Origin: Candidatus Poribacteria bacterium | GTDB lineage: Bacteria; Poribacteria; WGA-4E; WGA-3G | Length of the DNA stretch: 64,000 nucleotides | NCBI GenBank assembly: GCA_026706025.1 | Contig: JAPOZO010000026.1 | Coordinates: forward strand, 1 to 64,000 | Direction of reading: 5' to 3' | Part shown: one piece after another, positions 16,803 to 26,155 of the stretch | Layout: each line of letters starts with the position of its first letter | Position numbering within the stretch: position 1 is the stretch's first letter | The notes under the pieces: generated by a model | The model's database searches: none | Told to the model about the DNA's origin: nothing | The model's input: the letters and a program-made list of their open reading frames with translations, nothing else | Position numbers and translations under genes: made by a program

Positions 16803-17600
16803 TTAGCGTCTTGATTTAATGCTGCCCCAGGTTGTGGTGAGCTTATCTGCCGGTTCTACTGACAGAAATTCGCCATCCATCACCTCTTTAATCTCATCTT
16901 TGGATAACGCACGGCCGAAAATATAGAACTCATCCATCAGCCCATCAAACCAGCGACCATTCTTATGGTGTCCGATCGCAGCTGAGACGCCCCAGTTATC
17001 TGAAAGTTCGCCTTTACCTTTCGCCTCGTGTGTCATCTTCCCATCGACGTAGGTTTTCGTGTCACCGCTCTTGCTATCGTAGGTGCCAGTGAAATGCACC
17101 CACTCTCCACCGTCGATAACAGGACCGGGGTTGATATTGAAAATTTCTGCTTGGGCACCATCTCGATGGAACCATCTGAAGCCAGCAGGACGGATTTCCA
17201 CGTGGAAGAGACCGCTCCCGTGATCAGTGCCAATCGCGTCAAAGATGCTCTGTGGTTCGGGTGAATCGTTATGATTGACCCAGACAGCAAGGGTGAAACC
17301 GTCAACGGGCGCGTTTTCAAATTCCGGTCCGTTCAAGTTCACCCATGTATTTGGCTCTAAAACGACGGCTTTACCGAAAACACCATCTTCTCGTTTAACT
17401 TTCCCTTCAATTATCCCATCGTTCCCATGAATGGAACCGTCTTTGACGGTATCTCCATTCTCGTCGAAATTATAGTAGACAGACAGTGTCGGGTCCTTGA
17501 GGTCAGCGTGTGTTGAAACAGCAAAGGCGATTACCATTGCCACAACGACGAAGACCATCGACAACTTCCCGACACGTAGACGTGTTAACTCGTAGAACAT
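16803..17600 (-). CDS. Secreted LamG (concanavalin-like) domain protein with C-terminal WGxxK tag
   Basis: I start at the Met at 17600, nine codons inside the longest ORF, because GGAAGGA lies just before it. The 265-aa product has a signal peptide (about 11-32, ending THAD). A LamG/concanavalin-like jelly-roll follows (about 38-240: SVYYNFDENGDTVKDGSIHG, WVHFTGTYD, FDGLMDEFYIFGRALSKDEI), a fold that binds glycans. The last residues, VEPADKLTTTWGSIK, match the tails of four other secreted proteins in the window. Ligand unknown. Confidence 0.85.
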   Translation of the reverse strand: MFYELTRLRVGKLSMVFVVVAMVIAFAVSTHADLKDPTLSVYYNFDENGDTVKDGSIHGNDGIIEGKVKREDGVFGKAVVLEPNTWVNLNGPEFENAPVDGFTLAVWVNHNDSPEPQSIFDAIGTDHGSGLFHVEIRPAGFRWFHRDGAQAEIFNINPGPVIDGGEWVHFTGTYDSKSGDTKTYVDGKMTHEAKGKGELSDNWGVSAAIGHHKNGRWFDGLMDEFYIFGRALSKDEIKEVMDGEFLSVEPADKLTTTWGSIKSRR

Positions 17601-17815
17601 TTTATGTCCTTCCTTATGTAATTTCATGAATTATAGTGTGGTTCGCATAGATACAAACCCTATATTTGCCCAATATTATACCATAAAAATGCTTAAAATC
17701 AAAGCAAAATTTAGGCAAATTGAATCCTATTAGACATACGTTCGCAATGCATGCTAATATATAGACAATCATTCACTTACCAAACGCAAATTTCCAAACC
17801 AAAGGAGTCAAGACA

Positions 17816-18673
17816 ATGAAACATTCGCTAACAGTACGATGCCTGTGTCTAACGCTTCTCATTGCAGCATGTGCGATTGTGCCAGTGTATTCAGCAGACG
17901 TAACCGTTGGGCTACTCGCTGGCAGCAACAAACTCGGTGAAGTAGAAGAAGCCGCTTACGCGTGGGCGGAGGATAACTTTAAAACCACGACACTCCTCGT
18001 AGACAAAAGCGGTAATTTCAAAAATAAGGGCGGCACTGCATTGCAACCGGAGCAGTTCGCTGTGTTATGGATGTTCTATACAGAAACAAACACATTGCCA
18101 GATCCGTTCCTCGCCGATGCAACTCAAAAAGCAATCCTTGACTATGCTGAGGCAGGCGGAGGCGTATTTCTCTCAGCGTTAGCACTCCGCTATGTCTTTG
18201 AACTTGATGTTGAAGATGGCGGAGACCCACGAGTTTTCGGTCCCCTCGGCAAGGAGCCTCCAGAAATTGGTGTGGTACCAACCGCTGATGGCAAAAACCA
18301 TCCCGTCTTTGAAGGGTTTGATACCAGCAAACCGGTCTTTCTCACGAGCATGCAGCAAGATGGGTTTACCTCAGATTTCTTTAACTTTGGAGATGATCCG
18401 TCTGGTACAATTCTTGGAACAAAAACACGCGGCGGTGGTGCTGGTGGTGGAGAGCGTCCTTTCGTTGAATATGAGGTCGGCGACGGAATAATTATCACCC
18501 TTGGACACCACAACGGTGTTTATACCGATGCGAAATCGAAAGAGGGAACCAACCTGAGAAACCTAACAGCAAATGTGCTGAATTATCTCGGTGAAAATTC
18601 AGCGTTCTTCGCCGTTGAACCGAACGGTAAATTAGCAACGACTTGGGGAGACCTAAAGGCAGCGTCGAAATAA
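17816..18673 (+). CDS. Secreted ThuA/GATase1-like protein with C-terminal WGxxK tag
   Basis: The 285-aa product has a signal peptide (about 1-26, ending VYSAD) and a Rossmann-like domain (GLLAGSNKLGEVEEAAYAW, then AILDYAEAGGGVFLSAL near 105-120). HPVFEGFDTSKPVFL and GDGIIITLGHHNG follow, as in ThuA or glutamine-amidotransferase-like folds. I see no certain catalytic Cys, so it may bind sugars rather than hydrolyse amides. It ends in VEPNGKLATTWGDLK plus five residues. CCAAAGGAGTC precedes the start, and a strong terminator follows at 18699. Confidence 0.7.
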   Translation: MKHSLTVRCLCLTLLIAACAIVPVYSADVTVGLLAGSNKLGEVEEAAYAWAEDNFKTTTLLVDKSGNFKNKGGTALQPEQFAVLWMFYTETNTLPDPFLADATQKAILDYAEAGGGVFLSALALRYVFELDVEDGGDPRVFGPLGKEPPEIGVVPTADGKNHPVFEGFDTSKPVFLTSMQQDGFTSDFFNFGDDPSGTILGTKTRGGGAGGGERPFVEYEVGDGIIITLGHHNGVYTDAKSKEGTNLRNLTANVLNYLGENSAFFAVEPNGKLATTWGDLKAASK

Positions 18674-18698
18674 ACGATCCTACCATTTTAGATGCCTC

Positions 18699-18768
18699 AA
18701 AAAGCCCATGCTTGCAATATTGGCTTTCAAGTTACACCAATATGCAATCGTCATGGGCTTTCTTTTTT
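18699..18768 (+). terminator. Long two-part intrinsic terminator
   Basis: AAAGCCCATG (18701-18710) pairs with CATGGGCTTT (18752-18761). Inside it, TTGCAATATTGG pairs with CCAATATGCAA. TCTTTTTT follows. It ends the ThuA-like gene. Confidence 0.85.
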
Positions 18769-18825
18769 CCGCGCAGTTGACAATTTCCCACGTTCTCTGT
18801 ATAATGAAATTGGGAAACTCAAAGC

Positions 18826-20784
18826 ATGTCAAACAACTTTAGTAGAGCAAGTTTTGGCTCGCAAACTACGCCAAAAGTCAGCCTCCGCGCTGTGCTGCTC
18901 GCACTCCTCATCACTATCCCGAACTCCTACTGGCTCATGATTAATTGGGGTCCCAGCGGTTATGGCACAGGTCAGAGTTTTCCTACCGTCTCAACCGTCT
19001 ACTTCAACGTCATCTTTGTCGTGCTGGTTTTAATGGCGTTAAACCCGTTGCTCCGCACAATTCGAAAAAATGCAAGTCTCACCGATGCGGAATTGATGGT
19101 AGTCTATCTACTCGTATCCATCGCCTCCTCTATCGCTGGACACGACACACTCCAGATACTGTGGCCCCTCCTCACCTATCCTATCTGGTTCGCAAGTCCA
19201 GAGAATGAATGGGGTGAACTATTCCACCGACACATGCCAGATTGGCTCACGATCAAAGAGCGAAGTGTACTGGCAACTTTCTATCAAGGCGATGCCTCAC
19301 TGCACACCGTCCAACACCTACAACTCTGGATGACACCCGTACTCTGGTGGTCGGCTTTGATCATTGTGCTAACGTGCATGATGTTCTGTATCACGATTCT
19401 CATCCGGCACCAATGGGTGAACCACGAAAAACTCAGCTATCCTGTCATTCAAATTCCACTGCACTTAACAGAAAACGGTGGACGGACGCTCCTGAGCAAT
19501 CGGTTATTTCTGTTAGCAGCAGTCCTCGCAGGTGGGATGAACCTCCTTAACGGACTCCATTTTCTGTTCCCTGTTGTGCCGGGTTTAGGTGGGAGCCTCT
19601 ATAATTTAGGGCAACACTTTCAGACGAAACCCCTGAACGCTATCGGTAGGCTGCCTATTGCAGTCTATCCTTTTGCGATCGGGATGAGTTTCTTTATACC
19701 GTTGGAGCTTTCGTTCTCTATCTGGTTCTTCTATCTTTTTCATAAGATCACGCGCGTCTGGGGAACGATGGCAGGCATCGGGCATCTACCGGGATTCCCA
19801 TTTCTCGACGCGCAATCCTTCGGCGCATGGTTCTGTTTAGGTGTCTCTGCAATATGGCTGACTCGGAAATTCATCGCGCGACAGGTGAAAAACGCCTTCC
19901 GAGGCAACCCTACCGAACTTGACCCAACCGGTACACCTTCGACACATATCCGATATGCAATCATCGGCTTGATCATCGGGAGCATCTTCATCCTTGTCTT
20001 CTTCAAAAGCACAGGCACGCCGATCTTCAGTATCTTCGGTTATTTCACGCTTTTCTTTGCGTTAGCGATTGCGATCACACGTATTCGGGCAGAAGTCGGA
20101 CCCCCAGCGCATGACGTGCCGTGGCGACCGGATAAGGTACTCGTCTCTTTTCTCGGCACACGGCGTATCGGTGCGGAGGGGTTAACGACCTTCAGCATGT
20201 TTCACGGCTTCAACCGTTCCTACCGTTCGCATCCGATGCCGATTATGTTAGAAGGTTTCAAGGTAGCACAAGTTCGCGGACTATCACATAACCGCTTTAT
20301 CGTAGCTGTCATCTTGGTGACTATCGTCGCAACAATTTCCTCAGCGTGGGCGTATTATGCACAAGGCTATTACTACGGTGGCGCAGTCTATGGCGAGCAA
20401 GCACAGTGTCGCTGGACTTATGAGCAGTTGAAGCAGTGGCTCATTAACCCACAATCTATAGACGTTGGTGCTGTCTCTGCCTCTGGTGGTGCCATCGCCT
20501 TAACGACGCTCTTGATGGTACTACGCCGTCGATTTATCTGGTGGCCCTTCCATCCTGCAGGCTACGCACTCTCGCTGAGTTTCTGGAATACAAGTTGGTA
20601 TTGGTTCTCGATTTTCTTGTCGTGGGGGATGAAAGCGATTCTCTTTCAGGCAGGCGGTTTACGAACCTATCGCCGCGCGATGCCGTTCTTCATCGGTTTG
20701 GTCATCGGAGAGTTTTTCGTCGGAGCAATCTGGACACTCATCGGCATCGCTTTAGAACGCCCAATGTATCGGTTTATGTTTTAA
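18826..20784 (+). CDS. Large polytopic membrane protein (DUF6784/DUF6785-like)
   Basis: The 652-aa product has about twelve or more hydrophobic spans (for example 22-40, 58-76, 90-110, 170-195, 225-245, 275-300, 385-405, 500-520, 555-575, 590-610, 620-645). Conserved-looking loops include LTDAELMVVYLLVSIASSIAGHD and the cytosolic WVNHEKLSYPVIQIPLHL. It resembles a large membrane protein family common in Poribacteria and Planctomycetes, annotated only by DUFs and somewhat like oligopeptide transporters. That assignment is from memory of the pattern. Transport is a reasonable guess; substrate unknown. The gene stands alone between terminator 18699 and repeat 20822. Confidence 0.6.
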   Translation: MSNNFSRASFGSQTTPKVSLRAVLLALLITIPNSYWLMINWGPSGYGTGQSFPTVSTVYFNVIFVVLVLMALNPLLRTIRKNASLTDAELMVVYLLVSIASSIAGHDTLQILWPLLTYPIWFASPENEWGELFHRHMPDWLTIKERSVLATFYQGDASLHTVQHLQLWMTPVLWWSALIIVLTCMMFCITILIRHQWVNHEKLSYPVIQIPLHLTENGGRTLLSNRLFLLAAVLAGGMNLLNGLHFLFPVVPGLGGSLYNLGQHFQTKPLNAIGRLPIAVYPFAIGMSFFIPLELSFSIWFFYLFHKITRVWGTMAGIGHLPGFPFLDAQSFGAWFCLGVSAIWLTRKFIARQVKNAFRGNPTELDPTGTPSTHIRYAIIGLIIGSIFILVFFKSTGTPIFSIFGYFTLFFALAIAITRIRAEVGPPAHDVPWRPDKVLVSFLGTRRIGAEGLTTFSMFHGFNRSYRSHPMPIMLEGFKVAQVRGLSHNRFIVAVILVTIVATISSAWAYYAQGYYYGGAVYGEQAQCRWTYEQLKQWLINPQSIDVGAVSASGGAIALTTLLMVLRRRFIWWPFHPAGYALSLSFWNTSWYWFSIFLSWGMKAILFQAGGLRTYRRAMPFFIGLVIGEFFVGAIWTLIGIALERPMYRFMF

Positions 20785-20821
20785 AAGTTGTCAGTCTTCA
20801 GCCATCAGTTATTATAATCCT

Positions 20822-21056
20822 GTAGGTTGGGTTGAACGGATACTCCCAAAACCCTGAAAAGGCACACAAGAATCAACCCGCACTATAGATAGTACGCCAA
20901 GCAGAAAACCGAGAGAAACCCAACGCATTAGCGGTTTCCGAGACCTTGACGGTGTGAAGTTGGGTTTCACTGCGTTCTTGATTACGGACGACAACCCGCT
21001 GGATTCGAGAAGTATTTAGAAAATATATCTACCTTCTGAGTTCCGTTCAACCTAGG
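20822..21056. repeat. Inverted-repeat element, family C copy 1
   Basis: GTAGGTTGGGTTGAACGGA at the left (20822-20840) faces TCCGTTCAACCTAGG at the right (about 21042-21056). Inside are further AACCCAAC and GTTGGGTTTCAC words. It shares the family C ends with the element at 25379-25609. Non-coding. Confidence 0.55.
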
Positions 21057-21084
21057 GGAAACACTCAAGCAAAAACACCTACGG

Positions 21085-21154
21085 GACTAAATTGACACCT
21101 ATGGTGCGGTTTTGCGGCGTACACGCCCAGATGCGATCTGCATCGCAACCGCAC
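21085..21154. repeat. Family E end word plus covarying hairpin module
   Basis: CTAAATTGACACCTATGGT (21087-21105) is the same end word as at 30834-30852 and near 58873. It runs into the hairpin module with arms GTGCGGTT (21104-21111) and AACCGCAC (21147-21154). The following AAATTACTGAATTAATC segment also occurs in the 11196 element. Confidence 0.6.
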
Positions 21155-21231
21155 CGGACCTCGCCAATAAATTACTGAATTAATCTTTTAATCTTCATCA
21201 AACCCTGTCCAGCGAAGAAAGGAAATTAACA

Positions 21232-22062
21232 ATGAAACTAAGCTGCCTTCCCGTTTCACTTTACAACGACATCTTCACAGGAAATAGTACTGTCGCCGAT
21301 TGGATTCAATTCGGTGCCGAATTAGGGTTAGACGCTGTCGATTTCAGTATTAAATTCTTCCCAAAGCGCGACGCGGAAACGATAAAACAGACGCGCGCCG
21401 TCCTTGAAAATCACAATATAACCCCGTGTATGCTTGCCTGCTATTCTGACTTCACGCATCCCGACCCCGCACAACGCGCACAAGAACTAACAGATTTGAA
21501 GGCTGACATCGCACTCGCGAAAGCATTGGGAGCGGAATTTATTCGTGTGACGGCAGGGCAAGACCATCCCGGCACCCAACGCACGGCAGGCGTGCAATGG
21601 GTAACAGATGGATTTCGACGCGCGCTTGACGCAGCGGAGAAACACGGCATCACGCTCGCTTATGAGAACCATACGAAAGGCGCGCCCTGGGACTACTGGG
21701 ACTTCTCACAACCGACAGAAATATTCTTGGAAATCTTAGATGCGCTCTCCGACACGCCGCTCGGGGTCTGCTTTGACACCGCGAACCCGCTTGTTCTCAG
21801 TGAAGATGTTCTCGCACTTCTGGAGCAGGTTGTCCACCGCATTGTTGTCGTCCATATTTTCGATCTGCGTGAAGTCGGTGTATTTGAACCTGTCCGCGTC
21901 GGTACGGGGGCATCACCCATTCCGCAAGTCTTCTCTCGCATGAGACAAGCAGGCTATGATGGCTGGCTCAGTATCGAGGAAGCCAGCCGTTCAGGACGGG
22001 AAGGCTTCACAGAATCCATCGCGTTCGTTCAGCAAACCTGGCAACACGCGTTAGCCGCGTGA
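21232..22062 (+). CDS. Sugar phosphate isomerase/epimerase-like TIM-barrel protein
   Basis: The 276-aa product fits the xylose-isomerase-like TIM barrel (AP endonuclease family 2 fold). Visible strand and metal-site segments are LGLDAVDFSIKFF, GAEFIRVTAGQ, ITLAYENHTKG (Glu ligand), LGVCFDTANPL (Asp ligand), RIVVVHIFDLRE (His/Asp) and GYDGWLSIEEAS (Glu). Such enzymes isomerise or epimerise sugars or inositols; the exact substrate cannot be read. GAAAGGAAATTAAC precedes the start. It overlaps the convergent PhyH gene by 12 bp. Confidence 0.85.
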   Translation: MKLSCLPVSLYNDIFTGNSTVADWIQFGAELGLDAVDFSIKFFPKRDAETIKQTRAVLENHNITPCMLACYSDFTHPDPAQRAQELTDLKADIALAKALGAEFIRVTAGQDHPGTQRTAGVQWVTDGFRRALDAAEKHGITLAYENHTKGAPWDYWDFSQPTEIFLEILDALSDTPLGVCFDTANPLVLSEDVLALLEQVVHRIVVVHIFDLREVGVFEPVRVGTGASPIPQVFSRMRQAGYDGWLSIEEASRSGREGFTESIAFVQQTWQHALAA

Positions 22063-22902
22063 GGGTTCACTCATCCGCTCTTGTGCTTGGCGTGAGAGTT
22101 CCGCCAAATGCCCGTCATTTGCTCTAACCTGTTCAAGATGTATCCACCGCTCTGGTGTCGCCGTGCGTATCATCTTCTCACCATATTTCCGGTCAATCCA
22201 GAAGCGCGCAGATCCGGCGATATATGCCTGTAGCGCATCTAATTTCTCATCAGGATAGCGTTGACAGAGATTCATCGTAAACATCCGCCGACGTGCGCCT
22301 CCGCCGAAAGCAGCATGCTTCGTATTATGGTTAAACAGCACCAGATCGCCGGGCGTCGTCTCAAAGACTGTTGCAGGAACATCTTTCCCATGCATCTCCC
22401 ACAACTCTTGGCTCTTACCAACTCGTTGAGCCAGGGCATCGGCATAATTATCGCCGAAGAGGTGGCTCCCTGGAATGACGCGGAGCGCGCCGGTATCGCG
22501 AGTCAACGGATCCAGATAAAACGCAATCTTAATATGCCTCGGATCTTCTAACTTATGTCCACCATCCGAATGCCACCCGGTATCACCGACGTAGAAATTG
22601 CCATCGCTGCCCATGTAGTTGAAATCATCACCGAGGAGTGCTTTTGCAATCGCCAAAATCCGCGGGTCATCCAATAGTGATGACAACTCTTCACTCTGAT
22701 CGATGAACGGGACAATACAGGAACGTGCAGTACCTTCGTGCGGTTTACCGTCATGTCCGCCGCCTCTTTCCTCCCAGACGGCTTCAAAAGCGTCTTGGAT
22801 CGCCGTAATCCGGTCCGCCATCAGTTGCGGAAAACTGAGATAACCGAACGTCTCGAAAAAACTAATCTCTGAATCGGTGACGGTGAAATCATGCTGATTC
22901 AT
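22051..22902 (-). CDS. Phytanoyl-CoA dioxygenase (PhyH) family protein
   Basis: I start at Met 22902 because TTGGAGGATG lies just before it; the longer ORF to 23040 would read through a repeat. The 283-aa product is a Fe(II)/2-oxoglutarate oxygenase. The iron ligands are His and Asp of GWHSDGGHK (about 114-122) and the distal His in NTKHAAFGGG (about 200-205), with Arg (GARRRMF) for 2-oxoglutarate just after. Substrate unknown; small oxygenated metabolites are typical of this group. It converges on and overlaps the TIM-barrel gene. Confidence 0.87.
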   Translation of the reverse strand: MNQHDFTVTDSEISFFETFGYLSFPQLMADRITAIQDAFEAVWEERGGGHDGKPHEGTARSCIVPFIDQSEELSSLLDDPRILAIAKALLGDDFNYMGSDGNFYVGDTGWHSDGGHKLEDPRHIKIAFYLDPLTRDTGALRVIPGSHLFGDNYADALAQRVGKSQELWEMHGKDVPATVFETTPGDLVLFNHNTKHAAFGGGARRRMFTMNLCQRYPDEKLDALQAYIAGSARFWIDRKYGEKMIRTATPERWIHLEQVRANDGHLAELSRQAQERMSEPSRG

Positions 22903-22955
22903 CGTTACATCCTCCAATATCATACAATAGAACCTTACACTCATCCGGTTCCTCT

Positions 22956-23087
22956 TGTAGTGAAGCCCATAAATAAGTGGACATCTTTGTAGCATAGACT
23001 GTTGGTCTCCTGTGCCAGTCTGAATGCCTGTTATAGGCATTCAGACTGTTTGAGAGCACCCAATTAATTATAGGTTTTACTATAACA
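22956..23087. mobile_element. MITE-like element, family A copy 3
   Basis: The ends TGTAGTGAAGCCCATAAATA (from 22956) and AATTATAGGTTTTACTATAA (to 23084) are imperfect inverted repeats of the family A type. The core contains a perfect 14-bp stem (CAGTCTGAATGCCT with AGGCATTCAGACTG, 23016-23048, five-base loop). It lies upstream of the PhyH gene and may carry its leader. Confidence 0.55.
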
Positions 23088-23260
23088 CGCGAAAATCTCA
23101 TGATTGATACGGTATCATAGCATATTTACATTTAATTTTGCAATCCGATCTTTAAACGAAAAAACAATGCGATGTCATTGCTATAATCCTAAAATGATTT
23201 GCTAAATGTACAGATTAATGTTAATATTGTTTAAGATTCTCATCCCGCGAAAGGCTATAG

Positions 23261-24055
23261 ATGGCAACCAAAGTAAACACATTCCCTGCTTACTTTTTAC
23301 TTTTCAAAGTGACATTGCGCCAGATGTTCTGGAGTCGGCGAACTGTGCTGATTTTGCTCGGGTGCGCGTTATCGCTTTTTATCGCTCTCATATTCCGGTT
23401 TGCAGTGGGAGGCAGGGTAAGCATCAACAGGTTCATACCACAGATGACGCTAATCCTGTATGGACTTTTGGTGAACTTATGCGCAATTTTCTATGGGACC
23501 GCAATCATCTCTGACGAAATTGACGGTAAAGGGTTAACCTATCTTCAGATGCGACCGCTCCGCAAATCGACAATCCTACTCAGTAAGTTTGCTGCCTATC
23601 TCGTTGGCACCCTCGCCATCATAGCCTGCTCCCATCTGATTTTAACCGGTATTGTCGCAACACACCCAAAACTTGATAAAAATGTGGTGTATCATATAGG
23701 TATGAGTCTGCGCTATACCGCATCAATGGCATTGTCATTGTTAACGTATGGAGCACTCGCCGCTGCATTAGCAGCGAAGTTCAAGTATCCTGTTCTATGG
23801 GGGTTGTTGTTTGTGTTGGGATGGGAACGTATAACCGCAGCACCATTCCTACAGGCGGGAATCAAGAGGCTCTCTATATCACACTACCTTTTCACTGTAT
23901 TCCCGCATTACAAGCTGTCTCGAAGCCTAACAACTGACCTTCTTGGAACATCGCCAGTGCCAGCGTGGGTAGCACTCCTCGTAATTTTCCTGCTAACAGT
24001 AGGTTTGCTGTGGCTCGCTATCCGAATTTTTCGAGAACGAGAATACCTGATGTGA
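23261..24055 (+). CDS. ABC-2 type transporter permease, orphan
   Basis: The 264-aa product has six hydrophobic segments (about 27-48, 62-85, 110-130, 155-178, 185-205, 236-257). An ABC-2 style cytoplasmic segment, SDEIDGKGLTYLQMRPLRKS (about 87-106), lies after helix two. Such permeases form exporters with a separate ATPase, but no ATPase gene lies next to it; the nearest is at 31714, paired with its own permease. It converges on ackA. Confidence 0.75.
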   Translation: MATKVNTFPAYFLLFKVTLRQMFWSRRTVLILLGCALSLFIALIFRFAVGGRVSINRFIPQMTLILYGLLVNLCAIFYGTAIISDEIDGKGLTYLQMRPLRKSTILLSKFAAYLVGTLAIIACSHLILTGIVATHPKLDKNVVYHIGMSLRYTASMALSLLTYGALAAALAAKFKYPVLWGLLFVLGWERITAAPFLQAGIKRLSISHYLFTVFPHYKLSRSLTTDLLGTSPVPAWVALLVIFLLTVGLLWLAIRIFREREYLM

Positions 24056-24107
24056 AATGGTCTCATTCTTTTTCTAAGAGCGAGCGGCACCCGCGACTTC
24101 CATCAAT

Positions 24108-25310
24108 TCAATTACCCGCTTTGAGAACCCTTGCAGTTTCACGCGACACAATTAATTCTTCATTCGTAGAGACAACCAGAATCTTAGCACGACTCTTATC
24201 TGCTGAGAGGTCTGTCTCACCCGTCGCTTGTTCATTTTTCACGGCATCCAAATGAATACCGCACCACTCAAGTCCTTCGCAAATCTTCGCGCGAGTTGTA
24301 GCACTTTTCTCCCCGATACCCCCCGCAAAAGCGATCACATCTACACCACCCAGCGCGGCGATATACGCGCCAATATACTTCTTCACGCCATAAACGTAAG
24401 TATCCAGTGCCAAACGCGCATTATCATCGCCTGCGGCGATCGCTGCCTCTACATCGCGCATATCGCCACTCGTGCCAGAGATGCCCTTCAACCCCGAATC
24501 TTCAATCAGCTGACGACGAATCTCATCCGTAGAGTATCCCTCTTTATCGAGCATATACAACACGGCAAATGCATCTAACTCGCCACAACGGGTAGACTGA
24601 ATCATTCCGTATTGCGTAGACGTTCCCATCGATGTATCAATAGACTCACCATCTTTGATGGCGCAGAGAGAAGAACTCCCACCGAGGTGGCACGAGATAA
24701 TACGCAGCCCTTGTCCCGATTCTCGTCCGAGCAATTGCGGCACGCGTTCAGAGATATATCGGTGGGACGCGCCGTGGTAGCCGTAGCGACGAATGTCGTG
24801 TTGTTCTACCCAGAAGCGAGGCACTCCGAATTCAGCGGCGTAATCGGGAATCGTCTGATGGAACCACGTCTCAAAGACTGCAACGAGGGGTGTCAATGGC
24901 AGCAGCTCCTGAAAGGCGCGGATGGAGGCAATATAGGCAGGATTATGCATCGGGGCGAGCGGCGTGGATGCCTCCAGCGCAGCGATCACATCATCAGTAA
25001 TCCGTGCCGAACGCCAATAGCCTTTGGCGAGAATAGTTTTGAATCCAACCCCGTCCAACTGTCCTAAGTCTTCAAAGCAACCGACTTCGGCATCGGTAAT
25101 CAGTTCCATTGCGTGCGCGATTGCTGCCGTATGTGTTGGGGCATCAATTTCGCCTTCGCGCGCAGGTTTCCCCGGTACGGCATGCGTAAAGGCAGACGGC
25201 GAATTACCGATACGTTCCACACCTCCCTTGACGAGAGAGGTCGTGGTTTCCATATCAATAATTTGGTATTTGAACGAGGTACTACCTACGTTGGCACAGA
25301 GGATATGCAT
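24108..25310 (-). CDS. ackA: Acetate kinase family protein
   Basis: The 400-aa product interconverts acetate and acetyl phosphate with ATP. Family signatures are present: NVGSTSFKYQ (7-16), FHQTIPDYA (about 149-157), RYGYHGASHRY (about 174-184), CHLGGSSSLCAIKDG (about 205-219), DTSMGTSTQYGM and FAGGIGEKSATTR (about 328-340). The length is normal. No phosphotransacetylase gene is adjacent. The NxGSTSFKY variant of motif 1 suggests a divergent subgroup, so another short-chain acid is possible. Confidence 0.88.
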   Translation of the reverse strand: MHILCANVGSTSFKYQIIDMETTTSLVKGGVERIGNSPSAFTHAVPGKPAREGEIDAPTHTAAIAHAMELITDAEVGCFEDLGQLDGVGFKTILAKGYWRSARITDDVIAALEASTPLAPMHNPAYIASIRAFQELLPLTPLVAVFETWFHQTIPDYAAEFGVPRFWVEQHDIRRYGYHGASHRYISERVPQLLGRESGQGLRIISCHLGGSSSLCAIKDGESIDTSMGTSTQYGMIQSTRCGELDAFAVLYMLDKEGYSTDEIRRQLIEDSGLKGISGTSGDMRDVEAAIAAGDDNARLALDTYVYGVKKYIGAYIAALGGVDVIAFAGGIGEKSATTRAKICEGLEWCGIHLDAVKNEQATGETDLSADKSRAKILVVSTNEELIVSRETARVLKAGN

Positions 25311-25378
25311 AGTATTTTCGTTCCTCTCTGAAAATAAAGATATATTTAAGGGAGTTCAACATTAGAATTCGAGTGTTC

Positions 25379-25609
25379 CGTAGGTTGGGTTGAGCGGTAA
25401 AAGACCAAGAACTCGTCAGTTTATACAGAGCATTTTGATTTTCGGTGCCGTTTAGATTGAGATGGCGAAACCCAACACCTAAAACGCTGCTGATGTAGGA
25501 ATACGTTGGGTTTCACTCGGACCTTGGTAATTTTTAAGCTCTTCGGTGAATTTAAAAGTTATTTTCTTTCTAAGGCTTTCAGTAAGATAACCGTTCAACC
25601 CAACCTACG
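25379..25609. mobile_element. MITE-like element, family C copy 2
   Basis: Ends CGTAGGTTGGGTTGAGCGG (25379-25397) and CCGTTCAACCCAACCTACG (25591-25609) are inverted repeats with 18 of 19 matches. The interior again has AACCCAAC and GTTGGGTTTCAC words, and no ORF. It ends two bases before the stop codon of the antitoxin-like gene. Confidence 0.7.
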
Positions 25610-25611
25610 TG

Positions 25612-26022
25612 CTATTGTGACAAAGTGGGTGGGGGCGGTTCACCTATTTGCTCCACGCCTTTCTGCACAACCGCGTTTACGTCTGTTCCTTCTTCGCACT
25701 TGGGTTTAAAACGATGATCTGTGTCTGCTATGGGTTCAATCGAGAGCTGACATCCGAGTGCGTTGAAGATAGTGCTGAGCGTATCAATCCGCGGTGCTTC
25801 GTCGTTGGACAAAATGTCGGAGAGAGCTTCTGGAGCAATTTTAGTTTTCTTGGCAAGTACGGAAATCCCACCTTGTGATTCTACGACAGTCCGCAGTGCC
25901 AGCAGCAGCAAAGGTGTGTCACCGTCAACTTGGTATTCTTCAAGAGAGAACTTAAAATACCGAATTGCCGCCTCTTGATTGGCAGCAAACCGTTCAGTTA
26001 GATATGCGCGCCATGTTCTCAT
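25612..26022 (-). CDS. HigA-2/COG3636-like antitoxin, HTH protein
   Basis: The 136-aa product has an Xre-type helix-turn-helix at about 50-100: QGGISVLAKKTKIAPEALSD, then PRIDTLSTIFNALGCQLSIEP. This matches the addiction-module antidote family that represses its own toxin-antitoxin operon. The usual RelE/ParE-like toxin gene is not next to it, so it may be an orphan. The last 35 residues (after SIEP) are unlike the family and end against a repeat element, so the C-terminus may have been altered by that insertion. Confidence 0.7.
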   Translation of the reverse strand: MRTWRAYLTERFAANQEAAIRYFKFSLEEYQVDGDTPLLLLALRTVVESQGGISVLAKKTKIAPEALSDILSNDEAPRIDTLSTIFNALGCQLSIEPIADTDHRFKPKCEEGTDVNAVVQKGVEQIGEPPPPTLSQ

Positions 26023-26155
26023 ACGTTCTATGTTCCCTTGACTAAAACAGTTTTGGTTTCCGTATCAAGAATTTAATATTTTAACGAGTAACTGTCTATA
26101 CTGGCACAGAGTATAGACATAGTGGCATTTTCCCCTTTACTAATTTCTGTTTTTA

